DNA of 64,000 nucleotides, taken from positions 209,515 through 273,514 of the forward strand of contig JARLHN010000016.1 in the NCBI GenBank assembly GCA_031292255.1, read 5' to 3'. This document shows positions 1 to 10,369 of the stretch, in pieces. The notes below the pieces were generated by a model. That model saw only the letters and a program-made list of their open reading frames with translations. It was not told the origin of the DNA and did no database searches. The first letter of the stretch is position 1. Every line of letters begins with the position of its first letter. The DNA is from Oryzomonas sp. (GTDB lineage: Bacteria; Desulfobacterota; Desulfuromonadia; Geobacterales; Pseudopelobacteraceae). A program made the position numbers and the translations under genes.

Positions 1-2
1 TT

Positions 3-1547
3 CGAAAAACAGCCGGGTACGCCTGGAATATTATCAGCCTGATCGGGATTATCCTGGCAATGACAGCCACGGGCCTCATCATCGCCTTCAGTGCCTTTGA
101 GGCAATCTCCGGCATCGAACACCCGTATCTCGGCATCATGACCTATTTCCTTTTCCCGGGCATGCTGATCTGCGGCCTGGTCCTCGTGCCGGTCGGGGCA
201 TGGCGCGTCAGGGAGCAGCGCCGCAAGGGGGCTCTCGCAGGGATGACCTCCCTCGAAGAGGAGATTCCCAAATTCCCCCGCATGGATCTGAACAATCCGC
301 ACAATCGCCGCCTCTTTATCTTTTTCATCGTTGCAACGGCGGTTTTCATCGTGGTCGTGACCCTCGCCGCCATCGAGGGGTATGAATTCACCGAATCAAC
401 CACCTTCTGTGGCGAACTCTGCCATCCGGTCATGACCCCCGAGTACACCGCCTGGAAGAACTCGCCCCACGCCAAGGTAAGATGCGTCGAATGCCATGTG
501 GGCCCGGGAGCGGCGTGGTACGTGAAAGCCAAGATATCCGGCATGAAGCAGCTCTATGCCGTACTGTTCCATACCTATCCCGAGACCATCGAGACTCCCA
601 TTGAGAATCTGCGCCCGGCCCGGGAGACCTGCGAACATTGCCACTGGCCCGCGAAATTCTACGTCGGACGCCAGAAGATCTTCTATCACTACGCACCCAA
701 CGAGGAGAACACTCCCCGCAAGATTGACATGCTGATCCATATCGGAGGCAACCCCAAAATACCCAACGCCAACGGTATCCACTGGCACATCGGCCAGGAG
801 GTTTATTTTGTTGCCCGCGACCAGAAGCGATTCGATATTCCGTACATAGCCGTCAAGGGTAAGGACGGCAAAATAACCGAGTATGTGAATGTCGAAAATC
901 CGCTTACCAAGGATGAGCTCGCCAAAGGGAAAAAACGCCTGATGGACTGCACCGATTGCCACAACAGGCCAACCCACATCTACCATTCGCCAAACGAGGA
1001 GATGGACATGGGCTTCGTATCCGGCCACATAGACCGTGGACTGCCCTACATCAAAAAGGTCGCTGTCGAGATCCTGAACAAACCCTACAAGACCAAAGAG
1101 GATGGCTTCACCGCCATCACCGCCGAGATTCCGGCCTATTACGCCAAAAACTATCCGGCCGTTGCCCGGGAGAAGGCAGCCGCCATCAATCAGGCGGTGG
1201 AACAGGTAAAAGACATCTATGAGCGCAATTTTTTCCCGGCCATGAAGGTAAAGTGGAACACCTATCCGAACAATATCGGCCATTTCTATACGCCGGGGTG
1301 TTTCAGGTGTCACGACGGCAAACACAAGTCAGCCGAAGGCAGGATCATCCCCAAGGACTGCACGATTTGTCATGACGTTCTCGGTCAGGTCCAGGAAAAT
1401 ATCCCGGCGGGCAAACCGGTTACCCAGTTCGTCCATCCCGTTGACATCGGTAACGAGCTTTACAAGACAAACTGCAGCGAATGCCATTCCGCCGGAGGGC
1501 ACGACATCCCCGGCGAGGGTCAAGGGGAGCTCAAAGGGCTTCACTGA
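3..1547 (+). CDS. NapC/NirT-type membrane multiheme c-type cytochrome, 5' end cut by window edge
   Basis: The frame is open from the window edge (first full codon at 3), so the ATG at 60 is internal: it falls inside the first membrane segment and 19 codons upstream encode more of that segment. Three hydrophobic stretches are visible, at about nt 30-100, 130-200 and 310-370. The periplasmic part has seven heme-binding motifs: one CXXXCH (CGELCH, near nt 408) and six CXXCH (CVECH, CEHCH, CTDCH, CFRCH, CTICH, CSECH). The layout fits a quinol-oxidising inner-membrane cytochrome that passes electrons to periplasmic or outer-surface acceptors, a role known for NapC/NirT-like proteins in metal reducers. 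The exact electron acceptor cannot be told. The gene ends shortly before a strong terminator. Confidence 0.88.
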   Translation, partial: RKTAGYAWNIISLIGIILAMTATGLIIAFSAFEAISGIEHPYLGIMTYFLFPGMLICGLVLVPVGAWRVREQRRKGALAGMTSLEEEIPKFPRMDLNNPHNRRLFIFFIVATAVFIVVVTLAAIEGYEFTESTTFCGELCHPVMTPEYTAWKNSPHAKVRCVECHVGPGAAWYVKAKISGMKQLYAVLFHTYPETIETPIENLRPARETCEHCHWPAKFYVGRQKIFYHYAPNEENTPRKIDMLIHIGGNPKIPNANGIHWHIGQEVYFVARDQKRFDIPYIAVKGKDGKITEYVNVENPLTKDELAKGKKRLMDCTDCHNRPTHIYHSPNEEMDMGFVSGHIDRGLPYIKKVAVEILNKPYKTKEDGFTAITAEIPAYYAKNYPAVAREKAAAINQAVEQVKDIYERNFFPAMKVKWNTYPNNIGHFYTPGCFRCHDGKHKSAEGRIIPKDCTICHDVLGQVQENIPAGKPVTQFVHPVDIGNELYKTNCSECHSAGGHDIPGEGQGELKGLH

Positions 1548-1578
1548 TCCGGTCAGCCACCGCTGCCTTTACCAAACG

Positions 1579-1617
1579 AATATCCCCCGGAGATTGCTCT
1601 CCGGGGGATATTTTTTT
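1579..1617 (+). terminator. Intrinsic terminator after the cytochrome gene
   Basis: A perfect 15-bp inverted repeat (1579-1593 with 1598-1612), GC-rich in its centre, with a 4-nt loop (ttgc), is followed by a T-run through 1617. It lies 32 bp after the cytochrome stop codon and before the convergent small gene. Confidence 0.9.
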
Positions 1618-1639
1618 GCCGTTTCATCGAGAGCATGAA

Positions 1640-4223
<2,584 letters not shown>

Positions 4224-4228
4224 TCGGG

Positions 4229-4612
4229 TTATTGTTCGGTCGGTTTGGTTCGCAGTCCGGTAGCGAGGTTGAAATCGATGTCGATGACAACGGAGAGCTT
4301 TTCCTTATCAGGAAAAGCCATGACTTCAAAAAGACATTTATCGATAAAGATGCTGAGATTGAGGATGTCCTCCTTCAGCGGCTTGGGGAGGGGATTCCCC
4401 GGATCGGATAACTCGGCTTGAAAGAAACTCCAAATCTTCTGGTTGAATTTGATCGCTTCCAACAGCTTGGAAGCCCGGTCGTGAGCATCCCAATTGTCCT
4501 GGACCTGTTTCAGCATGACCCCCGCGCGCGCCAACACGGACGCCTCAAGCTCCCTGCCACTCAGTGCGTCCTTCTGCATGTTTACATATACGTCAGATGG
4601 TTTATGATACAT
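4229..4612 (-). CDS. flaF: Flagellar biosynthesis regulator FlaF
   Basis: This 127-residue protein has the FlaF family pattern: an N-terminal LSGRELEASVLARAGVMLK segment, a central WDAHDRASKLLEAIKFNQKIWSFF and the NPLPKPLKEDILNLSIFI segment. In Caulobacter, FlaF is needed for flagellin synthesis and works against FlbT. It overlaps flbT by 11 bp, so the two are translationally linked, and both lie downstream of flagellin in one direction. Its stop lies five bases from the ilvA stop codon, so any ilvA terminator must sit inside this gene. Confidence 0.85.
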   Translation of the reverse strand: MYHKPSDVYVNMQKDALSGRELEASVLARAGVMLKQVQDNWDAHDRASKLLEAIKFNQKIWSFFQAELSDPGNPLPKPLKEDILNLSIFIDKCLFEVMAFPDKEKLSVVIDIDFNLATGLRTKPTEQ

Positions 4613-4991
4613 TGCGCAGCAACTCCTCTTCGTAGGTTATGAGTTTTCTGGCATGCTTCAGCGCCCGATAATATTTTCTTTTTATAATATACTCATCCGT
4701 CTGCGTAATCAAGTCTTTCATGCTTGGCACGGCTGCGAGCAAATCAGCCACCAGATCACGATAGAGTGGAAGTATGTCGGCATACTTTTCCCCATCGATA
4801 TACATAAGTTGAACGGCAAGATAGAGGCGGCGGCAGGGCGTGGTGGCCTCGGCCTCGGTGATGATATCCGTTTGCCTCAGCACGGGCACCTTGTTTTCGA
4901 CGGACAAGTGGCAGGTGGTAGCGCCGTTTGCTATGACAGCGCCGCCAACGACGATCTTTTCATGCGGCTTGAGGGTAATCTTGAGTGACAT
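4602..4991 (-). CDS. flbT: Flagellin mRNA regulator FlbT
   Basis: A 129-residue FlbT-family protein. Diagnostic segments are LKPHEKIVVGGAVIANG near the N-terminus, ENKVPVLRQTDIITEAEATTPCRRLYLAVQLMYID, then a helical C-terminal half rich in Lys and Arg. In Caulobacter FlbT binds the 5' untranslated region of flagellin mRNA and lowers its stability. Here it lies in the flagellin transcription unit (flagellin, mini-ORF, flbT, flaF), and the flagellin leader contains a small hairpin that could be its target (inference). FlbT and FlaF are best known from Alphaproteobacteria. Confidence 0.88.
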   Translation of the reverse strand: MSLKITLKPHEKIVVGGAVIANGATTCHLSVENKVPVLRQTDIITEAEATTPCRRLYLAVQLMYIDGEKYADILPLYRDLVADLLAAVPSMKDLITQTDEYIIKRKYYRALKHARKLITYEEELLRNVS

Positions 4992-4996
4992 GTGAA

Positions 4997-5140
4997 CTAC
5001 GGTTTCTTAAGCAGGATCGTCTTACGGGATGGTGTCGCGAACGCCGTAACGGCCTGCCGCGATGCGGCCGCAGCCGGAAACTCGTCCGGTGTGATGCCGG
5101 AGGACGTTTGGTTCACCTCTGTTATCTTCCGGAGCCCCAT
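4997..5140 (-). CDS. 47-residue mini-protein between flagellin and flbT
   Basis: A short ORF starting MGLRKITEVNQ and ending KTILLKKP. The ATG at 5140 has AGGAG seven bases upstream; a second ATG at 5143 would add one residue. The stop is five bases before the flbT start, as expected for a polycistronic unit. It is basic, with an alanine-rich middle. I recognise no family. The ribosome site lies directly after the hairpin and T-run that end the flagellin message, so its translation may depend on read-through. Confidence 0.55.
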   Translation of the reverse strand: MGLRKITEVNQTSSGITPDEFPAAAASRQAVTAFATPSRKTILLKKP

Positions 5141-5155
5141 CATGAATCTCCTTTT

Positions 5156-5196
5156 AAAAAGACGAGGTGGAGGGAATGATAATCCCCTCCACCTCG
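5156..5196 (-). terminator. Hairpin with T-run after flagellin gene
   Basis: A 12-bp stem pairs 5163-5174 with 5185-5196 around a 10-nt loop, and on the minus strand it is followed by a run of five T. It lies 32 bp after the flagellin stop. It should end most flagellin transcripts and let a minority continue into the mini-ORF, flbT and flaF. Confidence 0.75.
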
Positions 5197-5228
5197 AAAC
5201 GTGCTTCACCGAATACTTCAGGCCTTGT

Positions 5229-6044
5229 CTAGAACAGTTTGAGCACGGACTGGGCTGCCTGGGAAGAGAGGCTGAGAGCCGTGGTACCCAGGGACTGCTT
5301 GGTCTGCAGAGCCAGCATGTTGGCGCTCTCTTCGTTCATGTCAGCCAGGGTCAGGTTGTCGGAACCGGTCTGCAGGGTGTTGATCAGACTGGTGGTGAAG
5401 CTCTGACGGGTGGTGATAACACCAAGGTTACTGGCCAGACTGGAGGACTGTGAGCGCAACGTGGTGATTGCGGCATCCATGAATGCGGAGTCACTCTGAG
5501 CATTGCCGGCAGTAGTCCACGATCCAACGGTTGTCACACCCAGACCTGTATTGTCGGCGGCAAAGCCGTTCACTGTCAGACTGGAAGAACCGGTGGCCTG
5601 GCCGAATTGAATGGTGAGGGTACCAGCGGTCAGCAGGTTGGTTCCCTGATACCCGGAATCGCTGGCCATCTGCGTAATCTGGGTCTGCAGTTGCAGGAAT
5701 TGGCTGTAATAGGTGGCTTGGCTGGCGGTGTCGCTTGTCGATGCGGCTGAAGATGCCAGACCTTGGGCCGACTGGATCAGCGAGGTGATGCTGCTGATGC
5801 CCGCATTGGCTGCCTGGATGGTCTGGACCGCTTCGCTCATGCCGTCCTGCCGGTTGGACAGGTCGTTGGCGCGCTGCAATTCAGACTGGGATGCGAAATA
5901 CGTTGTGGGGTTATCAAGAGCCGAGTTGACCTTCTTGCCGCTGCTCAGGCGTCCTTGCGTCGTATTGACCTCTGACGAGATCTGCTGCAGCGAAATGAGG
6001 TTGTTACGCATGCCTGAGGTGAGAGATATGCTGTCGATTGACAT
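5229..6044 (-). CDS. fliC: Flagellin, short form
   Basis: A 271-residue flagellin. The N-terminal D0/D1 part (SLTSGMRNNLISLQQIS and TQGRLSSGKKVNSALDNPTTYFASQSL-like region, residues 8-55) and the C-terminal coiled part (LADMNEESANMLALQTKQSLG, ending SVLKLF) are both present. The central variable region is small, about residues 140-190, and rich in Ser, Thr and Gly. The length is nearer to alphaproteobacterial flagellins than to the roughly 500-residue enteric type. The start has a good ribosome site (AAAGGAG). It has its own sigma-28 promoter, and a large set of glycosyltransferase genes lies immediately upstream, so glycosylation of the filament is plausible. Confidence 0.95.
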   Translation of the reverse strand: MSIDSISLTSGMRNNLISLQQISSEVNTTQGRLSSGKKVNSALDNPTTYFASQSELQRANDLSNRQDGMSEAVQTIQAANAGISSITSLIQSAQGLASSAASTSDTASQATYYSQFLQLQTQITQMASDSGYQGTNLLTAGTLTIQFGQATGSSSLTVNGFAADNTGLGVTTVGSWTTAGNAQSDSAFMDAAITTLRSQSSSLASNLGVITTRQSFTTSLINTLQTGSDNLTLADMNEESANMLALQTKQSLGTTALSLSSQAAQSVLKLF

Positions 6045-6085
6045 AGTGATACTCCTTTCTGGGTATTACCGGTAATTCCGCCGGT

Positions 6086-6100
6086 AGTGCATTCTGCACT
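6086..6100 (-). promoter_or_regulatory. Small hairpin in flagellin mRNA leader
   Basis: AGTGCA and TGCACT pair around a 3-nt loop in the predicted 5' untranslated region, between the sigma-28 promoter and the flagellin start codon. A second palindrome (attaccggtaat, 6065-6076) lies nearer the ribosome site. Because FlbT acts on flagellin leaders in Caulobacter, these are candidate FlbT contact sites (inference). Confidence 0.4.
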
Positions 6101-6111
6101 TAGTGTTTATA

Positions 6112-6138
6112 ATATCGTCCGACGCGGGAAACACTTTA
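6112..6138 (-). promoter_or_regulatory. Sigma-28 (FliA) promoter of flagellin gene
   Basis: Read on the minus strand, TAAAGTGT (6138-6131), an 11-bp spacer and GACGATAT (6119-6112) match the FliA consensus TAAAGTTT-N11-GCCGATAA at 7 of 8 and 6 of 8 bases with the exact spacing. The expected transcription start lies about 60 bp upstream of the flagellin start codon. Confidence 0.85.
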
Positions 6139-6184
6139 GAAAAAAAATGAAATGCCGTGAAAAAAATTTCCGCTCAATGGAATC

Positions 6185-9100
6185 TCAGAATAGGGAAGCG
6201 CACCGTCCCTGCAGCCGGCTGCGCCATTCGGCGACCTTGTGCGGGCGGGGTGCGAGATAGGGCACCGTGCCCGGTATCGTATCCAACACGGTATTGAACA
6301 AGTAAGGGACCGTGAGCAACAATACCTGAAAATCGCAGACCGGAAGCATTTCCCCGTGCGGCACGACCCGTGAAACGCCCCGCACCGTACCCATGAGCGT
6401 TCCAAGCTCCCTCTGGCAGGTCACGGTGACGTGATACCCCATATCCGACAGCAAAGGGATATAACGCATGAACTGAAGGGTATCGCCGTATCCCTGTTCA
6501 CAATGCACAAGCAGCGTGGTTGTGCGCGAAAGCATACCGAAATTGGACCGTGTGAGCAAGGGCCAGGGAGGAAGCGGCGATTCGAGCATCTTGTGGCGCC
6601 ATTCGTGATGCTGCCACCCTTCTTGAAAAAACCCAAGGGTCAGCAATGAGAATGCAAGGTTCAGATGCGCCTGGACATGTTCAGGCGACAGTTCCAACGC
6701 CTTTCTGTAGTAGGGAATCGCCTCCCGGTGCCTGCCGGTCAAAGCCAGTTCCGTGCCTGTATTCAGGTACGGGTCGGAAAGAGTGGGGGCCAGGGCCTGT
6801 GAAAGCCGATGCCTGGCGAGTATCTGTTCCAAGGATGTACCTTCCCGGAGAGAGGATTCATTATCCGTACCAACATGCGGATTGGCAGACTTCGGCACAG
6901 AGTCGGGGGCAAAACCGGCCAGGGAGGCTGCGACCGATCTCATTACCCCCCCCCAATCGCCTTGTTCAGACTGGCGAAACAAACGCATACTCGGATACCA
7001 GGGGCTGTCTTCCCGGCCCGTCATCCAGCGCCAGTCAGCCACCTCGGAGAGAAGCAGCCAAATCGGCGCACCCATTGCCCCAGCCAGATGGGCAACCGAA
7101 GTATCGACGGAAATCACCAGGTCCAAAACGGAAATCAACGCCGCGGTATCCTCGAATTCATGGATATGATTGCCGAGATCCTTGAGCACCATGCCCGATG
7201 GGGGGGCATCTGCCTGTTCCGCGCCGTCGCCCACCTGCAAGCTGTAAAAGGTCGTATGTTCAACAGCCGCCAAGGGAGAAAATGCCACCAAGGGACACGA
7301 TCGATTATAATTGTGTGGATGGGTTCGGCGTCCCGTCCATGCCAGGCCTATCTTAAAACCATCGGCATGCCGGTCCGGTTGCGGCACACACACGTCACTG
7401 CCGGAAAATGTGCGACCCCCTGCAAGGGCAACAGGATCGGACGGCTCGATAAGGGTGCCGGCTTTCGTTGCAGGGGTTATCCGGCGATACCGGCACAGTT
7501 CGGATGACAACAATCCGATCACTTCCTGCCATTCTCCGGGTTTTGACTGGCGAAACAGTCGCATATCTGGATACCATAGGCAGTTATCGCGCCCCGTCAT
7601 CCAGCGCCAGTCAGCGGAATGCGGAAGAAGAAGCCAGGTCGGCACGCCCATCGCCCCGGCTAAATGGACGACCGCCGTATCGATGGTAATTACCAGGTCC
7701 AGGTTGGCAATCAAGGCCGCCGTGTCCGCAAAATCATTGATCTGTGCCGTCAAGTCCTCAAGCTTCATACCTGCCGGAGGCGCCGCTGCCTGCTCCGCCC
7801 CCTCGCCTATTTGCAAACTGTAAAAGATCGTATCGGGGATCTCGGCCAATGGCGCAAACAGTTCCAGGCTGCAAGCCCGTTTTCTGTTAAGCACCAAATT
7901 CTGGCGGCCAGACCAGACCAGACCGACCTTCAGTGCAGTGCCTGATGCCACGCGGGCTTTCCACGTCATCAAATCGTCAGGATCGGCGCGGAGATAGGGG
8001 ATCTCCGCCGGGATATCGGCGAGCGTTGTGCGAAAGATCCGTGGTAACGACAACAATGGCGCATGAAAATCGAAAAAGGGGAGGGGCTCCGTGGCGGCAA
8101 CAACGGAGCAAACCCCTTCGACACCGGCAACCAGGCGTTTGAGGGCACGCGTCTGGCATTCGACAACGACGTTGCCCCCACACCGCGCCACAAGCGTTGC
8201 ATAACGGATAAACTGAATGGTATCGCCAAAGCCCTGCTCGCAGTGCAAGAGGATGGTCCTGCCCTCAAGGGGAGACCCGTCCCATAGAGGCCGGGTGAAT
8301 TGCCGCTCCGGCACCGGATTTGACTTTTTAAACCGCCACTCGTATTCCTGCCACCCTTCACGATATTCGCCATGCGCCAGAAGCGACAGGGCCAGATTCC
8401 AATGTCCGTCGGCATAAGAGGGATCGATGGCAATAGCCTGTCTCAGTACCGTAATCGATTCGGAAAATCGCTCTTGGGACTGATACAGGGCTCCCAAGTT
8501 GTTGAGTACCGACAGCGTGCCCGGTTTCAGGACAAGAGCTTTCCGGTAACACTCCTCGGCAGCCTCGAATCTGCCGACCAGATGAAAGACCGAGCCGAGC
8601 ATGTTGAGAGCCTTCATGTGGCCCGGATCAATCGCCAGCGCGCGGGAATAGGCATCAATGGCCTCGGCAAACCGTTCTTCGGATTGATAGGTCTCTCCCA
8701 GACTGTGGAGCACTTCGGCATTAGCGGGATCATGGACGAGTGCGCGATCCAAACAGTCCCGAGCCTGCGTGGGATTACCTTCGTCTTTCCATATCTGAGC
8801 CAGGCAGAGCTCGGCTTGTACCAATCCGGGTGAAAGCGTCAGGGCCTTTTCATAACAGTGCCGGGCTGCGTCGTTCTTACCCAGGCTTCTGCAGGTATTG
8901 CCCATATTGAAAGATACCTGGATTGAATCCGGTGCGAGTTCAAGCGCTCTCCCATATGCGGCGAGCGCTTCCCCATACTTCCTTTGACTGTCAAGGGTGA
9001 CACCGAGATTGTTATACGTTTCCGCATCGGCAGGATCGAGCGATATCGCCCTGGAAAAGGATTGGGCAGCCTCTTCGGGCATACCTGTTTGCAACAACCT

Positions 9101-10369
9101 GATTCCGCGTTGTTTGTGAAATTCGGCGCTTTCAAGCAGTTGCATCAACTCTTTTCGCACCTGCCCGACGGCTTCCCCCCAGTCTCCCGGTGATGTCTGG
9201 CGAAAAAGACGCATGGCGGGATACCAGGGTGTGTCATTACGCACCAGAAGCCAACGCCAGTCAGGCACGAACGGCAACAATGTCCAGACCGGCGTGCCGA
9301 GGGCGGCAGCCAGGTGAGCCACTGCGGTATCGATACTGATAATCAGGTCAAGATTTGCCAGCAGCGCGGCGGTATCGGCAAAATCAAATATTCGGCCGGA
9401 ATGATCGATGATCTCGCACCCTTCGGGAAGTGCGGAAATCTCTTCCGTTCCTTTCCCAACCTGCAGGGAATGAATTTCGACTTGTGGACAGGACAACAGG
9501 GGGAGATATTCACGCAAGGGAATGGAACGGGAAGGATCGGGCCATTCCTGGCCGGCCCAGACCAAGCCGATACGCACCCGTCCACGAGCAGGCAGCGTTT
9601 GCCGCCACTGTGCAACCTTCAAAGCATCCGCCCGCAAGTAGGGCACCTCGTGGGGTATGTTTTCCAGTGTCGTTCCAAAAACTCGGGGAAGGCTCAGCAC
9701 GGGAATATGTACATCAAATGCCGGCAGGATCTCTTCGCGATCCACCACAAGGCTGACCCCTTCAATCGTCGCCAAAAGCGATACCAACTCCTTAACGGCG
9801 CAGACCACGACACGCCCCCCCGAAGCGGCAACCAGCGGCGCATAGCGAATGAACTGAATCATGTCGCCCCGCCCCTGTTCCATATGAATCAAAAGCGTCT
9901 TCCCCGCCAAAGGAGAGCCGTCCCATTGGGGCTGCTTGAAATTCTGTTTTCTGGTGGAAAATCTTTCGACCTCCCAACGCCATTCGTATTCCCGCCACCC
10001 AGCACTGAAATTGCCCGTCAGGAGGAGTAACTGGCCAAGCAGCCAATGGGCCTCGGCATGAAACGGATCAAGGGCCAGCGTCCTTTTGACGCAAGAAATC
10101 GCCTCTCGATATGAACCACATCGCCACAAGGCTGTTGCTAGATTGTAGTGGGCTTTGACAAAACAGGGGTCAAGGGCGATTGCCGCCTGATATTGCTCAA
10201 TGGCCTCCGGCAGCTTTTCCTGAAGTTGCAACACGACCCCAAGGCTGTGATGCGGGTCCGGCAAGTCGGGGGCGTAGTCGACGATTTCCCTGAAACAGCG
10301 TTCCGCCCCAATAAGATTGCCCTGTTCCTTCAGCTTTGCCCCGAGTTGATAGCATGATTCAATATTCAT
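6185..10369 (-). CDS. Multi-module TPR/GT-B (GT9-like) glycosyltransferase, 1394 residues, last module split
   Basis: The protein is a chain of TPR blocks and glycosyltransferase modules. Residues 1-135 are TPR, 150-410 a complete transferase (LLIHMEQGRGDMIQF to ISIDTAVAHLAAALGTPVW and DWRWLL), 412-690 a longer TPR block and 702-960 a second complete transferase. Residues 1005-1150 hold only the C-terminal half of a third module (KIGLAWTGRR to SVDTSVAHLAGAMG), 1190-1258 a short TPR, and 1286-1388 only the N-terminal half of a module, after which the ORF stops. The two half modules would make one whole module in swapped order. The start overlaps the upstream gene by 11 bp with GGAACGAGG as ribosome site. 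A G9 tract lies at 6946-6954. It probably glycosylates flagellin or other surface protein. Confidence 0.8.
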   Translation of the reverse strand: MNIESCYQLGAKLKEQGNLIGAERCFREIVDYAPDLPDPHHSLGVVLQLQEKLPEAIEQYQAAIALDPCFVKAHYNLATALWRCGSYREAISCVKRTLALDPFHAEAHWLLGQLLLLTGNFSAGWREYEWRWEVERFSTRKQNFKQPQWDGSPLAGKTLLIHMEQGRGDMIQFIRYAPLVAASGGRVVVCAVKELVSLLATIEGVSLVVDREEILPAFDVHIPVLSLPRVFGTTLENIPHEVPYLRADALKVAQWRQTLPARGRVRIGLVWAGQEWPDPSRSIPLREYLPLLSCPQVEIHSLQVGKGTEEISALPEGCEIIDHSGRIFDFADTAALLANLDLIISIDTAVAHLAAALGTPVWTLLPFVPDWRWLLVRNDTPWYPAMRLFRQTSPGDWGEAVGQVRKELMQLLESAEFHKQRGIRLLQTGMPEEAAQSFSRAISLDPADAETYNNLGVTLDSQRKYGEALAAYGRALELAPDSIQVSFNMGNTCRSLGKNDAARHCYEKALTLSPGLVQAELCLAQIWKDEGNPTQARDCLDRALVHDPANAEVLHSLGETYQSEERFAEAIDAYSRALAIDPGHMKALNMLGSVFHLVGRFEAAEECYRKALVLKPGTLSVLNNLGALYQSQERFSESITVLRQAIAIDPSYADGHWNLALSLLAHGEYREGWQEYEWRFKKSNPVPERQFTRPLWDGSPLEGRTILLHCEQGFGDTIQFIRYATLVARCGGNVVVECQTRALKRLVAGVEGVCSVVAATEPLPFFDFHAPLLSLPRIFRTTLADIPAEIPYLRADPDDLMTWKARVASGTALKVGLVWSGRQNLVLNRKRACSLELFAPLAEIPDTIFYSLQIGEGAEQAAAPPAGMKLEDLTAQINDFADTAALIANLDLVITIDTAVVHLAGAMGVPTWLLLPHSADWRWMTGRDNCLWYPDMRLFRQSKPGEWQEVIGLLSSELCRYRRITPATKAGTLIEPSDPVALAGGRTFSGSDVCVPQPDRHADGFKIGLAWTGRRTHPHNYNRSCPLVAFSPLAAVEHTTFYSLQVGDGAEQADAPPSGMVLKDLGNHIHEFEDTAALISVLDLVISVDTSVAHLAGAMGAPIWLLLSEVADWRWMTGREDSPWYPSMRLFRQSEQGDWGGVMRSVAASLAGFAPDSVPKSANPHVGTDNESSLREGTSLEQILARHRLSQALAPTLSDPYLNTGTELALTGRHREAIPYYRKALELSPEHVQAHLNLAFSLLTLGFFQEGWQHHEWRHKMLESPLPPWPLLTRSNFGMLSRTTTLLVHCEQGYGDTLQFMRYIPLLSDMGYHVTVTCQRELGTLMGTVRGVSRVVPHGEMLPVCDFQVLLLTVPYLFNTVLDTIPGTVPYLAPRPHKVAEWRSRLQGRCASLF

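Noticed and set aside
396-1325. 309-codon minus-strand frame opposite the cytochrome gene
   Set aside because: It is a shadow: the plus strand has seven heme motifs and membrane segments in one continuous frame.
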